Origin: Alicyclobacillus mali
GTDB lineage: Bacteria > Bacillota > Bacilli > Alicyclobacillales > Alicyclobacillaceae
DNA: 64,000 bases
Assembly (NCBI RefSeq): GCF_017329565.1
Contig: NZ_JAFMTT010000010.1
Strand: one strand, 5' to 3'
The first letter of the stretch is position 1. Each line of letters starts with the position of its first letter. Under the pieces are notes generated by a model. That model was not told the origin of the DNA and did no database searches. It was given only the letters and a program-made list of their open reading frames with translations. A program made the translations under genes and the position numbers. This document shows, piece by piece, positions 25,503 to 33,665 of this stretch.

Positions 25503-26426
25503 TTGGCGTGGCTGGTGGAAGAGCAACCGAGCCAGGAGGAACTGGCCAAGCGGTTCCTGGAGCGCATGCGGGAACGGCGGATTCTCAAAATTCCCGGCGC
25601 GCACGACGGGCTGACGGCGCGGATCGCCAAGCAGGCGGGGTTTGAAGCCATCTACCTGTCCGGCGCGGCGTACACGGCGAGTCGTGGGCTGCCGGATCTC
25701 GGCATCGTCTACTCGAACGAAGTGGCCGAGCGCGCGGCCGATCTCGTCCGGGCTTCCGGCCTGCCGGTGCTCGTGGACATCGACACAGGGTACGGCGGCG
25801 TGCTCAACGTGGCGCGCACCGCGAAGGAGATGGTCGAAGCGCGCGTGGCGGCGGTGCAGATTGAGGATCAGGTGATGCCCAAAAAGTGCGGGCACTTGAA
25901 CGGCAAGAAACTCGTCGAGCCGTCGGAGATGGTGGAGAAGATCCGCATGTTGAAGACGGTGGCGCCGACGCTTGTGGTGGTGGCGCGATCCGACGCCAAA
26001 AGCGTGGAAGGACTCGAAGCGCTGGTGGAGCGCGCGAATCGGTATGTGGCAGCAGGCGCGGACGCCGTATTCCCCGAGGCCTTGACGACGGAAGAGGAGT
26101 TTCGCTATGTTGCGGAGCGGGTTCCTGTTCCGCTACTCGCGAACATGACGGAATTTGGCAAGACGCCCTACTACACCGCGGACCAGTTTGAGTCGTGGGG
26201 CTATCGCATGGTCATTTATCCCGTGACGAGCGTCCGCGTGGCGGCAAAGGCCATTGAGCGCGTGTTCGAAGCGATTCAGCGGGAGGGAACGCAGAAGTCC
26301 TTCCTGTCGGAGATGCAGTCGCGCGAGGAGCTGTACAAGACCATTCGCTATTTCGATTATGAGGCGCTCGACGAGCACATCGCCAAGACGGTGCTCGAGG
26401 ATTCGATGAAGCGCGCGGACGGATGA
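25503..26426 (+). CDS. prpB: Methylisocitrate lyase
   Basis: A 307-residue isocitrate-lyase superfamily TIM barrel. The nucleophile loop is KKCGHLNGKK (catalytic Cys), the Mg2+-binding segment is VDIDTGYGG, and VVARSDAKS replaces the common ARTDA. It splits 2-methylisocitrate into pyruvate and succinate, the last step of the methylcitrate cycle. It starts at TTG 25503, supported by GGGGAGG eight bases upstream. A terminator follows, ending the prpCDB unit. Confidence 0.92.
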   Translation: MAWLVEEQPSQEELAKRFLERMRERRILKIPGAHDGLTARIAKQAGFEAIYLSGAAYTASRGLPDLGIVYSNEVAERAADLVRASGLPVLVDIDTGYGGVLNVARTAKEMVEARVAAVQIEDQVMPKKCGHLNGKKLVEPSEMVEKIRMLKTVAPTLVVVARSDAKSVEGLEALVERANRYVAAGADAVFPEALTTEEEFRYVAERVPVPLLANMTEFGKTPYYTADQFESWGYRMVIYPVTSVRVAAKAIERVFEAIQREGTQKSFLSEMQSREELYKTIRYFDYEALDEHIAKTVLEDSMKRADG

Positions 26427-26432
26427 GCACGG

Positions 26433-26459
26433 GGCGGGCCTTTCGGGCCCGCCTTCTTT
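26433..26459 (+). terminator. Rho-independent terminator after prpB
   Basis: GGCGGGCC (26433-26440) and GGCCCGCC (26446-26453) form a perfect stem with loop TTTCG, followed by TTCTTT. It overlaps the region just upstream of the threonine dehydratase ribosome site, so some readthrough or a separate promoter is likely for that gene. Confidence 0.8.
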
Positions 26460-26475
26460 GGGGAGGAAGAGGCGG

Positions 26476-27699
26476 TTGCAGGATCGGTCGCTACCCACCT
26501 TGCAGGACATCGAACGGGCGAGAGAGCGGATTCGAGGGAGCGTGCTGTATACGCCGCTCGACTACTCGGAAACTTTTTCGCGTCTCGCCGACAACGATGT
26601 CTATCTCAAACTGGAGAACTTGCAGAAGACGGGATCGTTCAAGTTGCGCGGCGCGCTGAACAAGATCACGGCGCTGGCGGAGATGGGCACCCTCGCTGGC
26701 GTCGTCGCTGCGTCCGCGGGCAATCACGCGCAGGGCGTCGCCTACGCGGCGCGAGGGCGCGGCGTTCCATGCACCATCGTGATGCCGGAAGGGGCGAGCC
26801 TCGCCAAAATTATGGCCACGCAGCGGTACGGGGCGCGCGTGGTGCTCCACGGCGACGACTACGACGCGGCCTACGGTCACGCGAGCGAGATCGCCATGCG
26901 CGAGGGGCTTACCTACATTCACGCGTTTGACGATCCCGACATCATCTCTGGCCAGGGCACCATTGGTCTCGAGATCGCGGAGCAATTGCCTGACGTGAGC
27001 GCCGTCATCGTGCCGATGGGGGGCGGCGGTCTCGCGGCGGGGATCGCCATCGCGCTCAAATCGCTGCGCCCGGACGTGAAAATCTACGGCGTTCAGGCAA
27101 AGGCCGTGCCGGCATTTCGCCACGCGCTCGATCTCGGCGCCATCGAGACCGTGCCGGGCGAGCCGACCATCGCGGACGGCATCGCGGTGAGACGGCCAGG
27201 TGCGCTGACATTCGAGGCTGCGAAGCGGTACATCGACGACGTGATCGTCGTGGAGGAGGACGAGATCGCCCGCGCGATGATTTTGCTCATGGAGCGGTCG
27301 AAGCTGGTGGTGGAGGGCGCCGCGGCCACCACCATCGCGGCGGTGCTGGGGAAAAAGGTGCCGGCGGGGCTCGGCAAGGTGGTGGCCGTGCTGTCCGGTG
27401 GCAACGTCGACGTGGTGGTGCTGTCGCGGATCATCGAACACGGGCTTGTGGAATCGGGGCGTTACCTGCGCCTCGCCGTGACGATTCAGGACCGCGTGGG
27501 CGCGCTGCGGGACCTGCTCGACATCGTCGCCCGGCTCCGCGCGAACGTGCTCACGGTGCACCATCAGCGCGTGGGATCGCACATCCACCTCGGGCAGACG
27601 GAGGTCGAGATCGACCTTGAGACGCGCGATCACGCCCATATCCGCCTGATCTGCGACACGCTGCGCCAGGCGGGTTACGAGCCGGTCATCCGCGATTGA
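26476..27699 (+). CDS. Threonine dehydratase (PLP, with ACT domain)
   Basis: A 407-residue fold-type II PLP enzyme. KTGSFKLRGA near residue 55 contains the PLP lysine, SAGNHAQGVAYAA binds the substrate carboxylate, and GGGGLAAG is the phosphate-binding glycine loop. The last 75 residues (RLAVTIQDRVGALRDLLDIV) are an ACT regulatory domain, as in short IlvA/TdcB forms. TTG 26476 has GGGAGGA eight bases upstream and is preferred over TTG 26458. It makes 2-oxobutyrate from threonine, which feeds isoleucine synthesis or propionyl-CoA; the prp operon just upstream suggests the catabolic role. It is separated from prpB by a terminator. Confidence 0.9.
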   Translation: MQDRSLPTLQDIERARERIRGSVLYTPLDYSETFSRLADNDVYLKLENLQKTGSFKLRGALNKITALAEMGTLAGVVAASAGNHAQGVAYAARGRGVPCTIVMPEGASLAKIMATQRYGARVVLHGDDYDAAYGHASEIAMREGLTYIHAFDDPDIISGQGTIGLEIAEQLPDVSAVIVPMGGGGLAAGIAIALKSLRPDVKIYGVQAKAVPAFRHALDLGAIETVPGEPTIADGIAVRRPGALTFEAAKRYIDDVIVVEEDEIARAMILLMERSKLVVEGAAATTIAAVLGKKVPAGLGKVVAVLSGGNVDVVVLSRIIEHGLVESGRYLRLAVTIQDRVGALRDLLDIVARLRANVLTVHHQRVGSHIHLGQTEVEIDLETRDHAHIRLICDTLRQAGYEPVIRD

Positions 27700-27816
27700 T
27701 GGCCGCTCGGGCGCGAGGCCGGGCCCGTTGGCCGCGATGGGCGCGGTCTCTCGCTGCTCGGTGATCTAGTGCCTCTTTCTCACGGTATGATGAGGTCGAA
27801 CGAGGGAGGTGGAGGG

Positions 27817-28017
27817 GTGTCCAAGCCGGAGCGCAAAGGCGACGTTCGATACAAATACCGAGACTACCTGGAGTGGGATGGACCCAAGCGGTGGAAACTC
27901 CTCGAAGGGCTGCCGTACATGCTCGCCAGCCCATCTCCGCTTCATCAGCAGATTGTCCTGCAACTCGGGACAGAGTTGTTCTCTTTGATGAGTGAGCGAG
28001 CGCAAAACGCTCGGTAG
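27817..28017 (+). pseudogene. Truncated Uma2 (DUF820) nuclease-fold fragment
   Basis: Sixty-six codons from GTG 27817 (GAGGGAGGTGGAGG just upstream) contain only the N-terminal part of a Uma2 protein: YRDYLEWDGPKRWKLLEGLPYMLASPSPLHQQIVLQLG. The PD-(D/E)xK-like catalytic residues of full-length members (about 190 aa) would lie beyond the stop at 28017, and no continuation is found in other frames before the next gene. It is probably a gene remnant. Confidence 0.6.
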
Positions 28018-28021
28018 GCAT

Positions 28022-28049
28022 TAAAAGAGGGCCGGGTTTAGACCCAGCC
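28022..28049 (-). terminator. Leftward terminator of the membrane-anchored Q/N-rich gene
   Basis: On the minus strand GGCTGGGT pairs with ACCCGGCC (one U-G pair) around a short loop, followed by CTCTTTTAA. It overlaps the last codons of the leftward gene. Confidence 0.6.
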
Positions 28050-28628
28050 CCCGCCGTTATTGTTCGGGTCGTCAAACGGCCCATTGTCATCAAACGGCCC
28101 GTTCTGAAAACCGTCGTCGCGAAAATCCACCTGGTTGTCCCAGGGCTCAGCCGATCCCCAGTCCTGAGCCTGTCCCGGATCCACCGGGTTTCCGTTCGGA
28201 TCGTACAAGTCGCCGTGGTCCATCATCATCTGCTGTTGCAACTGGTCGATCTCGTCCTGCTGAATGATGTTCTGCTGCAGAAGCGCGTCGATCATCTGCT
28301 GATCTTCCATCTGGCGGAACATATCGTACTGCATGGCGTCGATCCGGCCTTGCTCGAACAGCCACGACAACAGCGCACCGGCCGCCATGCCACCGAGGAA
28401 CGAACCGGCGCCGCCAAACCCGGGGCGGTATCCGCCGTACGGCGGTGTCACGTCGTACGTTGGGCCGTAATTCGGTCCGTAATTGGACTGAAACGGGCCC
28501 TGATTGTACGGGCCGCTCTGATACGACTGGAATGGGCCGCGGCGGTACACGGGGCCGCTCTGGTTTCGGCGAGCGAACAGAAGCACCAGCAGAATGACGA
28601 TCACGACGAGCAGAAGAATCACCAACAA
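28038..28628 (-). CDS. Small membrane-anchored low-complexity protein
   Basis: About 196 residues, function unknown. A single N-terminal membrane helix (LLVILLLVVIVILLVLLF) is followed by a Gly/Pro/Tyr/Gln-rich segment with repeated GPFQS and YGP units, a Gly/Ala-rich segment GGMAAGALLSWLFEQGR, a Gln/Met-rich helical part, and an acidic Asp/Asn tail with two FDDNGPFDD-like repeats. The start is uncertain: GTG 28637 overlaps the Shine-Dalgarno GAGGTGA, so TTG 28628 or TTG 28625 fits better. It is divergent from the Clp ATPase gene and may share its control region. Confidence 0.6.
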   Translation of the reverse strand: MLVILLLVVIVILLVLLFARRNQSGPVYRRGPFQSYQSGPYNQGPFQSNYGPNYGPTYDVTPPYGGYRPGFGGAGSFLGGMAAGALLSWLFEQGRIDAMQYDMFRQMEDQQMIDALLQQNIIQQDEIDQLQQQMMMDHGDLYDPNGNPVDPGQAQDWGSAEPWDNQVDFRDDGFQNGPFDDNGPFDDPNNNGGGWV

Positions 28629-28707
28629 AGGGCTCACCTCGCCTGTGGAGTATCCTTATGATAACGCGATCTCTCGCCTTGGAACCACCGTGCGCGCGAA
28701 AAAAGTG

Positions 28708-28735
28708 TTGCAAATGGGGAACACCGTGTTATAAT
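28708..28735 (+). promoter_or_regulatory. Sigma-A promoter of the Clp ATPase gene
   Basis: TTGCAA (28708-28713) and TATAAT (28730-28735) with a 16-base spacer. A CtsR-like site starts two bases after the -10 box. Confidence 0.75.
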
Positions 28736-28736
28736 T

Positions 28737-28753
28737 GGTCAAGGAAAGACAAA
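28737..28753 (+). promoter_or_regulatory. CtsR operator 1 (imperfect)
   Basis: GGTCAAG, three bases, then AGACAAA: a tandem heptad repeat close to the CtsR consensus (A/G)GTCAAA-NAN-(A/G)GTCAAA. It covers the expected transcription start of the promoter at 28708-28735. Confidence 0.55.
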
Positions 28754-28774
28754 GTCAACCCAAAGGCCGCAAAA

Positions 28775-28791
28775 GGTCAAAGTTGGTCAAT
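28775..28791 (+). promoter_or_regulatory. CtsR operator 2
   Basis: GGTCAAA-GTT-GGTCAAT matches the tandem-heptad CtsR operator with one mismatch in the second heptad. Together with the upstream imperfect copy it makes heat-shock control by CtsR very likely. The ctsR gene is not in the window. Confidence 0.8.
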
Positions 28792-28895
28792 ATCAATCGG
28801 TGGCTGAGATGGGGCGGGCGCGGTCTTTCAGACCACGCGGATTCGCGTTTCAGCCGCTGACGTCCATGCTGATGTTCGTAAGGCTGGAGGTGGCC

Positions 28896-30929
28896 ATGAT
28901 GCCATTCATCAATCCAGAGTTCATCTTGGGTGGGAATTTCCCGCTGGACGATTTGTTTCGTCAAATGAGCGGCCAACCTATGGGGCAGCCCGCGCACACG
29001 CTGTCCGGCGGTGCCAGAAACGGCGGCGTGCTCGAACAGTTTGGCCGCAATCTCACAGAGATGGCGAAAGCGGGGAAGATCGATCCGCTGATCGGCCGCG
29101 AGGACGAGATCGAGCGCACGCTGGAAATCCTGAATCGGCGCAACAAGAACAACCCCGTCCTCATCGGTGAGCCGGGCGTGGGTAAGACCGCTATCGTCGA
29201 AGGTATCGCCCTCCGCATCGCGGAAGGGAGGGTGCCGAAGAAGCTTTTGGGCAAGACGATTTATGCGCTCGACGTGGCTTCACTGGTGGCGGACACCGGG
29301 ATTCGGGGCCAATTCGAGAGCCGCATGAAGCAGCTCATCGCCGAACTCGAGTCTCGCCAGGACGTCATTGCGTTCATCGACGAGATCCATCTGTTGGTCG
29401 GGGCCGGGGCCTCGCAGGGCGGGCTCGACGCGGGGAACATTCTCAAGCCTGCGTTGGCGCGCGGGGATATCCAGGTCATTGGGGCCACGACGCTCGACGA
29501 ATATCGGCAAATCGAGAAGGATCCGGCGCTCGAGCGGAGGTTCCAGCCCGTGATGGTGGACGAGCCGTCCGTCGAGGACGCCGTGCGCATCCTCGACGGG
29601 CTGCGGCCGCGGTATGAGGCATATCACGGCGTGCGCTACACGGATGCTGCCATTCGCGCGTGCGTGACGCTGTCTCACCGCTATATTGGCGATCGTTTCC
29701 TTCCCGACAAGGCCATCGACCTGATGGATGAGGCCGGATCGAAGGCCAACCTGCAGTACGGCGGGGATCGCGCGAGCATTGAAGAGCGCCTCGCCGCCAT
29801 CGCGAGGGAAAAGGAGATGGCCATTCGCCAGGAAGCGTACGAGCGCGCGGCCGCGTTGAAGGCTGAAGAGGAGAAGCTCCGCTCGGAACTGGCTCGTGCG
29901 GCAGGTGCACCGGATGTGCCCGTCGTCGACGAGGAGCAGATTGCGGCCATTGTCGAGGCCAAGACGGGCATCCCGGTGACGCGGATGCAGGCCGATGAGC
30001 AGGCCAAGCTCAAGAACCTGGAGGCCGATCTCGCCGCCGTCGTGATCGGCCAGGACGAGGCCGTTCGCCAAGTCGCGCGCGCCATTCGCCGCAGCCGCGT
30101 GGGGTTGCGCAGGGGCGACCGGCCCATTGGCAGCTTCCTCTTCGTCGGTCCCACGGGCGTCGGGAAGACCGAGATGGCCCGGAGGCTTGCGGAAGTTCTC
30201 TTCGGATCGAAGGACGCGATGATCCGGCTCGACATGAGCGAGTACATGGAGAAGCATTCGGTGTCGAAGCTCATCGGCGCGCCGCCCGGGTACGTCGGCT
30301 ACGAGCAGGCGGGCCAGTTGACGGAGCAGGTTCGTCGCCATCCGTACAGTCTCATTTTGGTGGACGAGATCGAAAAGGCGCACCCGGATGTGCAGCACAT
30401 CTTCCTCCAGATCATGGAGGATGGGCGCTTGACCGACAGCCAAGGGCGCACCGTGAGCTTCAAGGACACGCTCATCATCATGACGTCGAATGCGGGCGAG
30501 GTGGAGCGGAAGAGCCACGTAGGCTTTGCAACAACGTCCGAAGAGGAAGTGCGCGCCGATGTCGATCTCGGCGATCTGTCGGCCTACTTCAAGCCGGAGT
30601 TTCTCAACCGGTTTGACGCCATTGTCCGGTTCCGTGCCCTGGGGCAGGCGGAGGTGCAGCGAATCGTCGAGCTGATGCTCGCAGAGGTGCGCGAGCTTCT
30701 GGCGGCGCGCGGAGTGACGCTTTCGTGGAGCGAGGAGGCCGTGCCCTGGTTGGCGGCGCGCGGTTATCATCCGGCCTTCGGCGCGCGGCCGCTCCGCCGC
30801 ACCATTCAGACGTACGTCGAAGACCCCATTGCGGACCAGTTGATCGACGAAGAGGTGCGCAGCGTGCGCTTGGACGTCGAAGGAGACGCGCTGGTGGCGC
30901 GGGTACTTGAGACGGCGCCGTCAGCGTGA
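28896..30929 (+). CDS. Clp/Hsp100 ATPase lacking the N-domain (ClpE/ClpC-like)
   Basis: A 677-residue class I Hsp100 unfoldase with two AAA+ modules. Walker A1 GEPGVGKTA is at about 91-99 with Walker B VIAFIDEIHLL; Walker A2 GPTGVGKTE is at about 418 with LILVDEIEKAHPD. The linker (about 300-330, EKEMAIRQEAYERAAALKAEEEK) looks like the UVR/M-like motif of ClpE and ClpC. A VGF tripeptide in the second AAA+ domain could be the ClpP-binding loop. Unlike ClpC it has no Clp-N repeats, and unlike ClpE no N-terminal zinc finger; only about 65 residues with a short Pro/Gly/Met-rich stretch precede the first AAA+ domain. The start ATG 28896 has GGAGGTGG just upstream. It is under a CtsR-controlled promoter. 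It probably unfolds damaged proteins for ClpP. Confidence 0.88.
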   Translation: MMPFINPEFILGGNFPLDDLFRQMSGQPMGQPAHTLSGGARNGGVLEQFGRNLTEMAKAGKIDPLIGREDEIERTLEILNRRNKNNPVLIGEPGVGKTAIVEGIALRIAEGRVPKKLLGKTIYALDVASLVADTGIRGQFESRMKQLIAELESRQDVIAFIDEIHLLVGAGASQGGLDAGNILKPALARGDIQVIGATTLDEYRQIEKDPALERRFQPVMVDEPSVEDAVRILDGLRPRYEAYHGVRYTDAAIRACVTLSHRYIGDRFLPDKAIDLMDEAGSKANLQYGGDRASIEERLAAIAREKEMAIRQEAYERAAALKAEEEKLRSELARAAGAPDVPVVDEEQIAAIVEAKTGIPVTRMQADEQAKLKNLEADLAAVVIGQDEAVRQVARAIRRSRVGLRRGDRPIGSFLFVGPTGVGKTEMARRLAEVLFGSKDAMIRLDMSEYMEKHSVSKLIGAPPGYVGYEQAGQLTEQVRRHPYSLILVDEIEKAHPDVQHIFLQIMEDGRLTDSQGRTVSFKDTLIIMTSNAGEVERKSHVGFATTSEEEVRADVDLGDLSAYFKPEFLNRFDAIVRFRALGQAEVQRIVELMLAEVRELLAARGVTLSWSEEAVPWLAARGYHPAFGARPLRRTIQTYVEDPIADQLIDEEVRSVRLDVEGDALVARVLETAPSA

Positions 30930-30959
30930 ATGACGTATCAAAACCAGCACGAACGAAGA

Positions 30960-30992
30960 GCGCGGGACACCCGGGTGTCGGGGTTCCCGCGC
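30960..30992 (+). terminator. Terminator after the Clp ATPase gene
   Basis: GCGCGGGA pairs with TCCCGCGC around an inner CACCCGGGTG palindrome, followed by CTTTCTTTT. It sits between convergent genes. Confidence 0.75.
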
Positions 30993-31005
30993 CTTTCTTT
31001 TCCGA

Positions 31006-31356
31006 TTACCAGAAGAAGAGCCCGAAGAGCGCGTAGATGATGAGAAACGGCACGGCCCAGCGCACCCACGCGCCTCCATAACCGTATCCCATGCCTGGGG
31101 AGCCGTAAGGGGCAGCGCCATAGCCTGGGCCACCCATGGGACCTGCGCCAAATCCTCCGTATGCGAGAGCGGGATCGAGATCTGCCGGATCGCCATTGGC
31201 GAGAATGAGGGACGGCACGGCCTGGGAGCGGGGCGACAACACAATCACACGGCCGTCGGCTGTCACCCGCTCGATCAGCCCCTGATGCTGTCCGTATGGG
31301 GTGCGAAACGTGACCCAGCGCCCGACGAGGCGCTCGCATTCAGCTCTTGTACACAT
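31006..31356 (-). CDS. Small protein with C-terminal membrane anchor
   Basis: A 116-residue protein of unknown function. The N-terminal 55 residues (LVGRWVTFRTPYGQHQGLIERVTADGRVIVL) look like a small beta-barrel of SH3/KOW type, followed by a Gly/Tyr/Pro-rich linker (GGFGAGPMGGPGYGAAPYG) and a hydrophobic C-terminal helix (WAVPFLIIYALFGLFFW). The ATG at 31356 has GGGGGGTGA about five bases upstream; the longer frame to 31485 has no support. Its layout resembles spore-coat or envelope proteins of Bacillota, which is only a guess. Confidence 0.65.
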   Translation of the reverse strand: MCTRAECERLVGRWVTFRTPYGQHQGLIERVTADGRVIVLSPRSQAVPSLILANGDPADLDPALAYGGFGAGPMGGPGYGAAPYGSPGMGYGYGGAWVRWAVPFLIIYALFGLFFW

Positions 31357-31510
31357 GGTTTCACCCCCCAACCTAATCGCACCGTATGCCCTGAGTCGCT
31401 GTGTCGTCGCGGTCGATGCCGGGGGTACCGCACTGTGAATCCGAGGTCGGAAGAAGCAGACGTCGTTCGAGCGGCAAAATCTCAAAATTGGGTCGAGTCC
31501 GTTTTGAAAA

Positions 31511-31537
31511 CTGACAGACCGCGTCCTTCGGTATACT
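31511..31537 (+). promoter_or_regulatory. Weak promoter candidate upstream of ubiX
   Basis: CTGACA (31511-31516) and TATACT (31532-31537) with a 15-base spacer, shorter than ideal; a TTGAAA at 31504 would be 22 bases away. It lies 40 bases before the ubiX start and is the only plausible promoter at the head of the 21-kb gene run. Confidence 0.35.
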
Positions 31538-31576
31538 CAGGTCTACTCGGTGAGACGACTCAGGAGACGGTTTACC

Positions 31577-32170
31577 ATGCGTATCGTGGTCGGTATGACG
31601 GGTGCCACAGGGGCGCCGCTTGCGGTCCGTACACTTCAGGCTCTTCGCGATCTCGGCGTGGAGACGCATCTGATTTGCTCGCGGTGGGCAGAAACGACGT
31701 TGAAGCTTGAAACGCAACTTTCGTTGCCAGACCTTCATCGGCTCGCGGCGACAGTCCATCGATTGGATAACTTAGCCGCCTCCGTCGCAAGTGGCTCGTA
31801 TCGAACGGACGGAATGGTTATCGTGCCCTGCAGCATGAAGACCATGGCCGCCATTCGCATGGGGCTGAGCGACAACCTGATCGTTCGAGCCGCCGATGTC
31901 ACGTTGAAAGAACGGCGGCCTCTGGTGCTCGTGGTTCGCGAGGCACCGCTTCACGAGCTTCACTTGGAAAACATGCAGGCGCTCGCGCGAGCCGGCGCAG
32001 TAATCTTTCCTCCTGTGTTGGGATTTTATCATCGCCCGCGCACGTTGGATGACGTGATCGACCACATCGTAGGGCGTATCCTCGATCAATTTGGTCTCTC
32101 GATGCCAGTTCCGCGATGGGGCGAGCCATCCTCACAACGGGACGCTGCCGACGAGTCACCCCTGCTATGA
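31577..32170 (+). CDS. ubiX: UbiX-type flavin prenyltransferase
   Basis: A 197-residue UbiX/Pad1 protein. VGMTGATGAPLAVRTLQAL is the N-terminal FMN-binding loop, IVPCSMKTMAAIRMGLSDNLIVRAADVTLKERRPLVLVVREAPLH is the family core, and ENMQALARAGAVIFPPVLGFYHRP the C-terminal part. It attaches dimethylallyl phosphate to FMN to give prenylated FMN, the cofactor of UbiD decarboxylases. The start ATG 31577 has AGGAGA ten bases upstream. The UbiD partner follows 121 bases downstream. Confidence 0.92.
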   Translation: MRIVVGMTGATGAPLAVRTLQALRDLGVETHLICSRWAETTLKLETQLSLPDLHRLAATVHRLDNLAASVASGSYRTDGMVIVPCSMKTMAAIRMGLSDNLIVRAADVTLKERRPLVLVVREAPLHELHLENMQALARAGAVIFPPVLGFYHRPRTLDDVIDHIVGRILDQFGLSMPVPRWGEPSSQRDAADESPLL

Positions 32171-32291
32171 AGATTTGCTTGAGGAAAATTCACTTTATTT
32201 ACGAGTTATCAATGGATGATTCACATGATGATTAATTCCGTCTATGATCCATATCACATGCCGCAATCGGCGTGTCAGGGGGGCGAATGCC
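32171..32291. other. AT-rich ubiX-ubiD spacer with repeated GATGATT
   Basis: This 121-base spacer is clearly AT-richer than its surroundings and holds closely spaced GATGATT/ATGATTA repeats (about 32215-32236). No clear -35/-10 pair is seen. It might hold a regulator site or an internal promoter for ubiD; weak. Confidence 0.3.
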
Positions 32292-33665
32292 GTGGCGTTT
32301 CTTTCGTTTCGGGCTTGGCTACAACACTTGCGGAACACGGACCGGTTACTGGATGTTGAGGTTGAAGTGAGCTTGCGGTATGAAGTCGCAGCCATTGCCA
32401 AGCGGGTCGATGGGCAGAAGGCTGTCCTGTTTCACCGGACGGACGGGGCCCCCGTGCCGGTCGCCAGCGGACTTGTGTCGCACAGACGTTGGATTGCAGA
32501 GGCGCTCGGATGTGGGCAGGTTGATCTCGTCCACAAGTTTCGGGAGGCATGCGAGCAACCCGTGCCGGTGGTGCGGGTCATGGAAACGGAGGCGCCTGTG
32601 TACCATCAGGTTCAAGTGGACGAGATCGACCTCTTGAAAACGCTTCCGATTCCGACGCATCACGAACACGACGCGGGGCCGTATATCACCGCGGGACTTG
32701 TCATCGTTCGTGATCCATCCACCCGAAAGCAGAACGTGGCGATTCATCGCTTGCAGGTGACCGGGCCGAACAGGATGGGGGTGCTGCTTCTTCCCCGTCA
32801 CACGCTTCACCTGTTTCGCCAAGCCGAGGCGGCCGGCAGGCCACTCGAATGCGCTGTGGTCATCGGCGTCGATCCTGCGACTCTCCTTGCTTCCCAGGCC
32901 AGTACTCCGTTCGGTGTCGATGAACTCGAGATTGCGAGTGCCCTGCGCGGCGAACCGCTTCCGGTCGTCCGCTGCCGGACTGTCGATGTCGATGTGCCAG
33001 CGGAAGCAGAGATCGTCATCGAAGGACGTATTCTGCCGGATGTTCGGGAGCCCGAGGGTCCGTTCGGCGAATTCCCTCGCTATTACGGACCGCGGTCCGA
33101 CAAGCACGTGATTGAAGTGACGGGGGTGTTGATGCGCGAAAATCCGGTGTATCACACAATTGTTCCGGCGGGATACGAGCATCTCTTGCTTGGCGGCATT
33201 CCTCGGGAGGCCAGTTTGTTTGAGACCGTGCGCCAACTGGTTCCCACAGTTCGTGCGGTTCACATGACGCCCGGGGGATCCTGTCGATACCACGCGGTGA
33301 TTTCCATTCGCAAGACAGAGGAAGGTCAAGGTAAAAACGCGATCCTCGCGGCGCTGGCCAACAGCTTTGACATCAAGCACGTGGTGGTGGTGGACCAGGA
33401 CGTGGATATCTACAACCCCGAGGAGGTGGAGTGGGCGATCGCCACCCGGTTTCAAGCGGATCGGGACCTGGTCCTGGTGTCAAACAGCCAGGGGTCCAAG
33501 CTCGATCCGTCGACGGACGATGGTGTCGGCAGCAAGATGGGGCTCGACTGCACGGTACCCTTGAACGCGGATTCGTTTCGTTTTCGACGTATCGCGATTC
33601 CGGGATTCGCAGAGATGGATTGGAGCCGATACGGGCTGAAGAATTCGTTCGAGGAAGGCGAGTGA
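32292..33665 (+). CDS. UbiD-family prenyl-FMN decarboxylase
   Basis: A 457-residue UbiD-family enzyme of normal length. It has the signature PEGPFGEFPRYYG near residue 258 (with catalytic Glu and Arg in this region), the central TIVPAGYEHLLLGGIPREASL, and the C-terminal QGSKLDPSTDDGVGSKMGLD, where the substrate acid is usually held. GTG 32292 is chosen because AGGGGGG lies eight bases upstream; the frame to 32244 has none. It works with the UbiX product next door. Members decarboxylate or carboxylate aromatic, heteroaromatic or unsaturated acids; the substrate here is unknown. Its stop overlaps the next gene. Confidence 0.88.
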   Translation: MAFLSFRAWLQHLRNTDRLLDVEVEVSLRYEVAAIAKRVDGQKAVLFHRTDGAPVPVASGLVSHRRWIAEALGCGQVDLVHKFREACEQPVPVVRVMETEAPVYHQVQVDEIDLLKTLPIPTHHEHDAGPYITAGLVIVRDPSTRKQNVAIHRLQVTGPNRMGVLLLPRHTLHLFRQAEAAGRPLECAVVIGVDPATLLASQASTPFGVDELEIASALRGEPLPVVRCRTVDVDVPAEAEIVIEGRILPDVREPEGPFGEFPRYYGPRSDKHVIEVTGVLMRENPVYHTIVPAGYEHLLLGGIPREASLFETVRQLVPTVRAVHMTPGGSCRYHAVISIRKTEEGQGKNAILAALANSFDIKHVVVVDQDVDIYNPEEVEWAIATRFQADRDLVLVSNSQGSKLDPSTDDGVGSKMGLDCTVPLNADSFRFRRIAIPGFAEMDWSRYGLKNSFEEGE

